Below the pieces are notes generated by a model. The model searched no databases, had not been told where the DNA came from, and saw nothing but the letters and a program-made list of their open reading frames with translations. Below are positions 5,405-10,406 of a stretch of 10,406 nucleotides of DNA, piece by piece. Within the stretch, counting starts at the first letter, position 1; every line of letters starts with the position of its first letter. Position numbers and translations under genes: made by a program. Source of the stretch: Wenzhouxiangella sp. (lineage in GTDB: Bacteria > Pseudomonadota > Gammaproteobacteria > Xanthomonadales > Wenzhouxiangellaceae); assembly GCA_007119095.1 (NCBI GenBank), contig SKQI01000078.1:1-10406 (forward strand), in the 5' to 3' direction.

Positions 5405-6466
5405 ATGGATGGCAACGGCAGCAAGCAGACGATAAGACGCGCCGCCAATCTGGCCGCGGCCGGTATTGTGCTGACCTACGCCATCTTCGCCCTGCTCTGG
5501 ATACTGTTCTCCGACAGGGCATTATTCCTGCTAATCAGCGACCCGGACCGACTGGTCCAGGCCAGCATTGTGAAGGGCTGGGCCTTCGTGCTTATCACGG
5601 GTGTAATTCTGTTCGTGCTAGTCGCCAGGCTGATCTACCGGATCAAACTGGCCGCCGACCAGGACCGGCGCAATCGCCAGCAGAAAGCAGCCCAGTTTCG
5701 GGCCCACAGCGAGCGCGTTCATGCTCAGCTCGAAGCGCGTGTTGCCGTTCGCACGGCCGAGCTTGAGGCGGCCAACCGCGAGCTCGATGCCTTTGCCTAC
5801 GCCGTATCGCACGATCTGCGTGCACCGCTGAGGGCGATGTCGGGGTTTTCCGAAGCGCTGGTTGAAGATCATGGTGACCAACTCGACGGCCAGGCACGCC
5901 AGTATCTGCACCAGATTGTACTGGCCAGCCACAAAATGGCCGAACTGATTGATGGCATCCTTGTGCTGTCACGCAGCAGTCGTGGTAGCCTCGAGCTTTC
6001 CGAAGTAAACCTCAGTCGGCTTGCGAGCAACCAGATTGAGCGCTTGCGCCAGCTCGACCCGGATCGGAAGGTGGACGTGGAAATCGAACCTGACCTGATC
6101 GTGCAGGCTGATCCACGAACCATCGAGGTGGCATTGCACAACTTGCTGGAAAACGCTTGGAAATACACCGGCCACACCAGCGCCCCCCGGATCCGGGTCT
6201 ATGCAGGCGACATGGAAGGCGAGCCAGCCATTTGCGTTGAAGACAACGGTGCGGGTTTCAACATGGCCCACGCCGACAAGCTGTTCAAAGCCTTTCAGCG
6301 CCTCCATCGGCAAGACGAGTTCCCGGGTACGGGGATCGGTTTGGCCACCGTTCAGCGCATCATTTGTCGCCACGGCGGGCGCATCGATGCCAGCGGCAGT
6401 CCGGGTCAGGGCGCCTGCTTCCGCTTCAGCCTGCCAGCAAGGCGCCGGAAAGAGGGCTCGGCATGA
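5405..6466 (+). CDS. Phytochrome-type histidine kinase with two membrane helices
   Basis: This 353-aa sensor kinase has two N-terminal membrane helices (about 17-36 and 57-79) joined by an acidic loop of about 20 residues (SDRALFLLISDPDRLVQ). A coiled coil follows (about 82-128, ending RTAELEAANRELDAF). HisKA comes next with the phospho-acceptor H136 in AYAVSHDLRAPLR, then HATPase_c with N250 in LLENAWKYTG, D280-x-G282-x-G in VEDNGAGFN, the F box KLFKAFQRLH, and GTGIGLA (308-314). These are the hallmarks of the bacteriophytochrome/Cph1-like kinase class. There is no PAS, GAF or large periplasmic sensor, so the signal must be sensed by the membrane segments or come from a partner. The start at 5405 has GGGGCG just upstream; the earlier in-frame ATG at 5333 has no ribosome site. 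Its TGA overlaps the next gene's ATG (ATGA at 6463), which points to translational coupling. Confidence 0.92.
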   Translation: MDGNGSKQTIRRAANLAAAGIVLTYAIFALLWILFSDRALFLLISDPDRLVQASIVKGWAFVLITGVILFVLVARLIYRIKLAADQDRRNRQQKAAQFRAHSERVHAQLEARVAVRTAELEAANRELDAFAYAVSHDLRAPLRAMSGFSEALVEDHGDQLDGQARQYLHQIVLASHKMAELIDGILVLSRSSRGSLELSEVNLSRLASNQIERLRQLDPDRKVDVEIEPDLIVQADPRTIEVALHNLLENAWKYTGHTSAPRIRVYAGDMEGEPAICVEDNGAGFNMAHADKLFKAFQRLHRQDEFPGTGIGLATVQRIICRHGGRIDASGSPGQGACFRFSLPARRRKEGSA

Positions 6467-6903
6467 GCGAGGCAAAAATTCTGCTGGTAGAAGATAACCC
6501 GCAGGATGAGCTACTGACCATTCGCGCCCTGCGCAAGGCCCGGCTGGCCAACCGCATCGATGTGGTCCGGGATGGCCAGCAGGCACTGGACTACCTGTTC
6601 AACCAGGGCGAGTTTGCCAACAGCACACTGCAGGAGCTGCCGGTGGTCGTACTGCTGGATATCGGCCTGCCGCGTCTGTCGGGGTTGGAAGTACTGGAGC
6701 AGCTAAGAGCGAACGAAAGAACGCAACTGCTGCCCGTCGTCGTACTCACCTCCTCCGACGAAGCCTCTGACCGCCTGCGAGCCTACCGATGCGGCGTCAA
6801 CAGCTTTGTCCGAAAGCCGGTGAACTCGGCTGAATTCACCGAAACCATCGCCCGTCTCGGGCTTTACTGGATCGCCACTAATGAGCCTCCCGATGTCCAC
6901 TGA
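6463..6903 (+). CDS. Single-domain response regulator, Rcp1-like
   Basis: This 146-aa protein consists of one receiver (CheY-like) domain with every phosphorylation residue present: the acidic pair E10-D11 (LLVEDNPQDE), the acceptor D66 (VVLLDIGLP), T96 (VVVLTSSDE) and K118-P119 (FVRKPVNSAE). There is no DNA-binding or enzymatic output. Such regulators pair with phytochrome-type kinases (Rcp1 with Cph1), matching its position right after the kinase. The ATG overlaps the kinase stop, with GAGGG upstream, and its own 3' end overlaps the next gene. It may signal by protein contact or act as a phosphate carrier or sink for the neighbouring receiver. Confidence 0.93.
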   Translation: MSEAKILLVEDNPQDELLTIRALRKARLANRIDVVRDGQQALDYLFNQGEFANSTLQELPVVVLLDIGLPRLSGLEVLEQLRANERTQLLPVVVLTSSDEASDRLRAYRCGVNSFVRKPVNSAEFTETIARLGLYWIATNEPPDVH

Positions 6904-9019
6904 TGCCTCGAAGACCGTTCGCTTGCTGATCGTCGAAGACAGCGAAGCCGACTACCTGCTCATTCAGCGGCAACTGCGCACCGAAGGCATGGCCTTCGAG
7001 TCGCTGCGGGTCGACCACCACGACGCTCTTTGCGAGGCACTGGAGCAGTCCTGGGACGTGATCCTGTATGACTATGAAATTCCGGGCCTGGAATTCGATG
7101 ACGCCCTGCCCCTGATCAAGTCGAAAATCGGAGACACACCCATCATCCTTGTCTCGGGCACGGTTGATGAACGCATGGCAGCCCAACTGCTCAGACAAGG
7201 GCTGGACGACTTTGTCCTCAAGGACAAGCTGTTGCGGCTGAGCACCGCCATTGACAGAGTGAGACGCGAGCGCCTGGAACGTTCCGGTCGTCTGGCGGCC
7301 GAAGCCGAACTGCGCAAGCTCGCCATGGTGGTCGAGCAAAGCCCGGCGAGCATCCTGATCACCGACACCCGACCTGCCATCGAGTATGTCAACGATGCCT
7401 TTGTAAAAAACACCGGCTATGAACGAGAAGAGGTAATAGGTCGCAACCCTTCGGTGCTCAATACCGGCAATACGCCAGCGGCTACCTATCGGGCGCTGTG
7501 GTCGGCACTCGAGCATGGCAAAACCTGGCGGGGCGAGTTTCACAACACCCGCAAAGACGGCAGCATCTATGTCGAAACTGCAGTTATTGCGCCGATCCGG
7601 CAAGCGGACGGCAGTATCAGCCACTATGTTGCAATAAAGCATGACATCACCGCCCAACGCGAATCCGAAGCCCTGATTCACCGCCTGGCTTTTTATGATC
7701 AGCTAACCGGCCTGGCCAACCGCGCCCTGCTGATGGAGCGTCTTGACCAGGCCCTGGGAAAATGCCGAGAAACTGGCCGGCAAGGTGCAGTGCTGATGCT
7801 GGACATCGACAACTTCCGCTTCATTAATGACATTCATGGTTACGATATCGGTGACCACGTGCTGCGCGAATTCGGTCGCCGCCTTCAGGAAGAACTGTCA
7901 GACACCGACACCATCGCCCGAATTGGCGGCAACCACTTTGCTGTCATCATCGAGACCCTGGGTACGACAAAGGCTGAGGTAACCGATCGCATCAAGCAGC
8001 TAACGACACGGCTCCATGCCAACCTTCAGCAACCCTGCGAGCTGCCTGACGGCTCCGGTCAGCTTCGCCATGCCACCAGCATGGGCATCTGCCTGATCGA
8101 CGGTCATGAAGAGGGGCCGGAAACGCCGATGAACCGGGCTGAACTGGCGCTGCAGAAAGCCAAGGACGATGGCCGCAACATGGCACGCCAATTCAGCCAT
8201 GAACTCAAGGCACAGGTTGAAGAGCGCGCTCTGATGGAGGCCCGGCTACGCAGCGCAGTCATCAATCGCGAACTTGACATGCACTTGCAGTCTCAGTTCG
8301 ATATTGAAGGTCGTCTGCTCGGCGCCGAGCTGTTGCTGCGCTGGCCACAGGCTGATGGCAGCTTTATCTCGCCCATGGTTTTCATCCCACTGGCAGAAGT
8401 CAGCGGCTTGATTCTGCCGATTGGGCAGCAAGTTTTCGACCGAGCGATCAAGCTGCTTCAGGACTGGCAGTCGAAGCCGGCCACGCGGTCACTGAAACTG
8501 TCGATCAACGTCAGCGCCCGACAGTTTCACCAGCCCGATTTCGGCGACCAACTGCGCACACGCTTGCAAGAGACCACCATTGACGCCTCCCGGCTGGTGC
8601 TGGAGTTGACTGAGAGCGTCGTTCTCGACGAGCTTGGCACCACCGGAGAAAAGATGCGCGCGATCCGTGAACTTGGGGTCGGCATTGCACTGGATGATTT
8701 CGGCAAGGGCTACTCTTCGCTCTCCTATCTCAAGCACCTGCCCTTTGACGTCCTGAAGATCGACCGTTCCTTCATCGCCGATATGCTGTCCAGCTCCAGC
8801 AGCGAAGCCATCGTCCGTGCAATCCTCGCCATGGGGCATGCACTCAAGCTGCATATCATTGCCGAAGGCGTGGAAAACGAAGCCCAGTGGGATCTGCTGC
8901 GTCGGGAGCGTTGTGCCGGTTACCAGGGTTACCTGTTCGCTCGCCCGGTCAGCATCGATCAATGGCAACCGCATGATTTCTCCACCATTGGCAACCCGTC
9001 CAGCAATGCCTACCCTTGA
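6881..9019 (+). CDS. REC-PAS-GGDEF-EAL protein, predicted c-di-GMP phosphodiesterase
   Basis: This 712-aa cytoplasmic signalling protein reads in order as follows. REC (about 12-130): acidic pair E19-D20, phospho-acceptor D64 in ILYDYEIPG, K114. PAS (about 146-258): VVEQSPASILITD to HYVAIKHDITAQR. GGDEF (about 268-435): FYDQLTGLANR present, but the signature is GGNHF (349-353) and the inhibitory-site Arg of RxxD is Ser, so cyclase activity and product inhibition are probably lost. EAL (about 455-700): E483 in AELLLRW (ELL for EAL), N543, E575, D605-D606 in LDDFGKGYSSL, K626, E662 and Q682, that is, all metal and catalytic positions. The expected output is hydrolysis of c-di-GMP, controlled by phosphorylation and possibly by GTP binding to the GGDEF domain. 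The start is either 6881 or an in-frame ATG at 6893; both overlap the response regulator's 3' end (by 23 or 11 bases), and neither has a strong ribosome site, so coupling is likely. Confidence 0.93.
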   Translation: MSLPMSTDASKTVRLLIVEDSEADYLLIQRQLRTEGMAFESLRVDHHDALCEALEQSWDVILYDYEIPGLEFDDALPLIKSKIGDTPIILVSGTVDERMAAQLLRQGLDDFVLKDKLLRLSTAIDRVRRERLERSGRLAAEAELRKLAMVVEQSPASILITDTRPAIEYVNDAFVKNTGYEREEVIGRNPSVLNTGNTPAATYRALWSALEHGKTWRGEFHNTRKDGSIYVETAVIAPIRQADGSISHYVAIKHDITAQRESEALIHRLAFYDQLTGLANRALLMERLDQALGKCRETGRQGAVLMLDIDNFRFINDIHGYDIGDHVLREFGRRLQEELSDTDTIARIGGNHFAVIIETLGTTKAEVTDRIKQLTTRLHANLQQPCELPDGSGQLRHATSMGICLIDGHEEGPETPMNRAELALQKAKDDGRNMARQFSHELKAQVEERALMEARLRSAVINRELDMHLQSQFDIEGRLLGAELLLRWPQADGSFISPMVFIPLAEVSGLILPIGQQVFDRAIKLLQDWQSKPATRSLKLSINVSARQFHQPDFGDQLRTRLQETTIDASRLVLELTESVVLDELGTTGEKMRAIRELGVGIALDDFGKGYSSLSYLKHLPFDVLKIDRSFIADMLSSSSSEAIVRAILAMGHALKLHIIAEGVENEAQWDLLRRERCAGYQGYLFARPVSIDQWQPHDFSTIGNPSSNAYP

Positions 9020-9043
9020 GGCATTCAGGAGTCATCAGCGGTC

Positions 9044-9179
9044 CAATTCTCGACAATCCAGAATACAGACCGAAGCCAAACGAGGCACCCTACTACAAGC
9101 CAGGGCCCTGGAATCGGTCCTGGAAACCCCCGTCAACTCTGGCAATGAAGACCACAGTGGTAGGGCCATTGTCGAATTG
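9044..9179 (+). other. Candidate structured RNA region downstream of the c-di-GMP gene
   Basis: A closing stem pairs 9044-9048 with 9175-9179 and 9051-9057 with 9168-9174 (12 base pairs, 2-base bulge). Inside, CCAG (9058-9061) and GACCGA (9068-9073) pair with TCGGTC and CTGG (9114-9123), and within that the palindrome at 9100-9111 can fold on itself. ACCACAGTGGT (9151-9161) is a third small hairpin. The nested order is compatible with one fold, but this was found by eye in a region where chance pairings are expected. Confidence 0.25.
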
Positions 9180-9194
9180 AAGAACACCTGCTGA

Positions 9195-9246
9195 TGTTTC
9201 AACCGGTGGACTTGGCCCTTGAATCAAGTCCGCCGGTGCAGAAACA
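9195..9246 (+). terminator. Long imperfect hairpin, possible operon terminator
   Basis: TGTTTC (9195-9200) pairs with GAAACA (9241-9246), and ACCGGTGGACTTG (9202-9214) pairs with CAAGTCCGCCGGT (9225-9237) with a single G-U wobble. The result is 19 base pairs with a small internal loop and a 10-base end loop. The wobble pairs only in plus-strand RNA, which favours transcription in that direction. It lies 176 bases after the EAL gene; no U tract follows, so intrinsic termination is uncertain. Confidence 0.45.
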
Positions 9247-9439
9247 GGCCCAATAGGCGTCAGCAAGTCCCATTTGGCGTGATGAATGAGAACTCGCCAA
9301 GATCACCGATCGCAATCGAGGCTTGAAGATGAACGGTTGCAAATCCTTGGGCAAGATCAAGCATGGGTGGTTGCATGTCGTGTGCCACCAACGACGACTT
9401 CACCGCTCCCGCTTGGTAGACGGCAAGACATGCACCGGG

Positions 9440-10406
9440 TCAATCTGGTTTGGGCGGTATGGATCTGCCCAATCGAAAGCCGATGTTGATGTTGTCTGAG
9501 TTGCGGGAGCTCGAGTCGCGGTAACCTGAACGCAAGACGAAGCCAGGAACGTTCCAGGCACCGCCGCCCAGCACGGCCAAGTTGCATTCGCCGGTCAACC
9601 AGGCACTGCCATCAGTGGGGGCACCGTTATAGTTGGAGTTCCAGCAGTCCTGGGTCCATTCGTAAACGTTGCCATGGGTGTCGTAAAGCCCAAAAGCGTT
9701 GGGGCTGAAACTGCCCACTGGCTGAGTTTGCCCGCGATAGATGCCGGTTGGGCAGCCCTCAGCCGGGTTCGCACCCCAGAAATTTGCCTGATCAGCGGTA
9801 ATGCAGTCGCCGGTATTGAAGCGGCCGGTCGTTCCGGCGCGGGTGGCGTATTCCCTTTCGGACTCCGTAAGCAGGCGGTAGTCGTGGCCGGTCTTCTCGC
9901 TTAGCCAGGTCAAGTATTGATGGACAACGTTCCAACTGACCCTGATGACGGGGCGGTCTCCGCGGCCCCAGCCGTTGTCATCGGGCACGTGGGTACAACC
10001 ACCGTCGTTTACGCAAGCGTCCCACTGTGCAAAGGTCACCTCGGTCTGGCCCATGGCAAAGGCCGGAACGGTGACCTGGCGCTGCGGGCGCTCCCTGCCG
10101 TAACTCTCCGGCTCACTTTCCGGGCTGCCCTGGGTAAAGGTCCCGGCAGGGATCATGACCATGGTTGGGCAGTCGGCGCAGTCTTTGAATGTCCATGTCG
10201 TCCCATAAGCCTCGGCCAGTGCCCGTCCGGTCATATCCAGATCGTCGAGGTCGGCCGAGTGGTCGTAGATGAGCACATCGGCGATGTCGCCATGCACACT
10301 GTTGCCGATCTGGAACAGGCTGTTGTCGATGGCATAGGCGGCGATGGTCGACTCGCTGCTGCTGACCAGAGCGCCATTGAAGTAGAGCTGTTGGCTGTTG
10401 CCGGTC
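9440..10406 (-). CDS. LamG-like + SUMF1 (FGE-sulfatase-like) protein, N-terminus beyond right edge
   Basis: The frame is open to the right edge, giving at least 321 residues. The first 70 or so (QQLYFNGALVSSS ... FQIGNSVHGDIADVLIYD ... LAEAYGTTW) are the end of a concanavalin-A/LamG-like jelly-roll domain. A C-x-x-C (CADC) precedes a SUMF1 domain: MVMIPAGTFTQGS, EVTFAQWDACV, PVIRVSWNVVHQYLTWLSEKTG, YRLLTESEREYATRAG, FGLYDTHGNVYEWTQDCW, GGGAWNVPGFVLRSGYRDSS and IGFRL at the end. Formylglycine-generating enzymes carry two catalytic Cys after the G-G-S motif; here that loop (AWNVPGFVLRSGYR) has none, so sulfatase activation is unlikely, and a binding or structural role as in many SUMF1-like proteins is more plausible. 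A GTG at 10297 is in frame, but it sits inside the LamG domain, so it is not the true start. It is probably exported, judging by the domain pairing; the signal peptide would lie outside the window. Confidence 0.82.
   Translation of the reverse strand, partial: TGNSQQLYFNGALVSSSESTIAAYAIDNSLFQIGNSVHGDIADVLIYDHSADLDDLDMTGRALAEAYGTTWTFKDCADCPTMVMIPAGTFTQGSPESEPESYGRERPQRQVTVPAFAMGQTEVTFAQWDACVNDGGCTHVPDDNGWGRGDRPVIRVSWNVVHQYLTWLSEKTGHDYRLLTESEREYATRAGTTGRFNTGDCITADQANFWGANPAEGCPTGIYRGQTQPVGSFSPNAFGLYDTHGNVYEWTQDCWNSNYNGAPTDGSAWLTGECNLAVLGGGAWNVPGFVLRSGYRDSSSRNSDNINIGFRLGRSIPPKPD

Larger units (their letters stand above)
9020..9439. other. Long convergent spacer rich in inverted repeats, no gene recognised
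   Basis: This is 420 bases between two 3' ends, where spacers are usually short. Short open frames exist (to 9194, and 9286-9489) but their products match nothing I know, and they overlap real genes or structure. Features seen: a closing pair CAATT/CGACAAT with ATTGTCG/AATTG (9044-9057 and 9168-9179), the palindrome CCAGGGCCCTGG (9100-9111), ACCACAGTGGT (9151-9161), a long hairpin at 9195-9246, and TTGGCG (9274-9279) with CGCCAA (9295-9300). Confidence 0.6.

Noticed and set aside
6878..7681. 267-aa minus-strand frame opposite the REC-PAS region
   Set aside because: It is antisense to a well-supported multidomain protein and has no recognisable motif.
9195..9246. Integron attC site
   Set aside because: The hairpin has no matching RYYYAAC and GTTRRRY ends, and there is no integrase or cassette structure nearby.
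9286..9489. 67-aa plus-strand frame in the convergent spacer
   Set aside because: It runs into the coding region of the opposite gene, and its product is a basic, domain-free sequence; I could not connect it to a transposase or other remnant.
9440..10297. Start of the SUMF1 protein at the GTG at 10297
   Set aside because: The frame remains open to the window edge and the upstream residues complete a LamG-like domain, so the GTG is internal.

Overview
The window looks like a GC-rich gammaproteobacterial chromosome. The main evidence is a near-exact relative of E. coli YbiI, DUF418 and SUMF1-type proteins, and phytochrome-type two-component plus c-di-GMP genes. The secreted-protein style (DUF11-like repeats, an F-C-D-x-F-E tail, a LamG/SUMF1 fusion) reminds me of Xanthomonadales/Wenzhouxiangella-like bacteria, but that placement is inference. 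I see no phage, IS, CRISPR, tRNA or rRNA.

Layout. Left edge: the start of a secreted protein gene on the minus strand leaves the window. A divergent spacer follows, holding a 21-bp perfect inverted repeat built from 9-bp-phased heptamers, then ybiI on the plus strand. Positions 732-3569 (plus): a cluster of membrane proteins, namely a full DUF418 (YeiB-like) protein, a truncated DUF6498-like protein whose stop is the sequence CTT-TGA, the C-terminal part of a DUF3137-like protein in the +1 frame directly after it, and an unrecognised 181-aa membrane protein. Positions 3573-5084 (minus): a large secreted protein of DUF11-like repeats, convergent with that cluster. Its stop and the neighbour's stop share one small palindrome. 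Positions 5085-5404: a divergent spacer with two clear hairpins. Positions 5405-9019 (plus): a tightly overlapping signalling operon of histidine kinase, single-domain response regulator, and a REC-PAS-GGDEF-EAL protein. Positions 9020-9439: an unusually long convergent spacer, rich in inverted repeats and without a recognisable gene. Right edge: a minus-strand LamG + SUMF1-like protein, open at its N-terminus.

How the genes work together. The signalling operon is the clearest unit. The phytochrome-type kinase most likely phosphorylates the small Rcp1-like receiver, the receiver of the GGDEF/EAL protein, or both. The GGDEF motif is degenerate (GGNHF) while every EAL catalytic position I can check is present, so the predicted output is c-di-GMP breakdown. 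The membrane cluster shows signs of rearrangement: a truncation or frameshift junction, and a 19-bp near-identical repeat at the 3' ends of two genes. The most interesting candidate is a possible prfB-like +1 frameshift that would fuse the DUF6498 and DUF3137 parts into one 316-aa protein. A decayed fusion is the main alternative and perhaps the likelier one.
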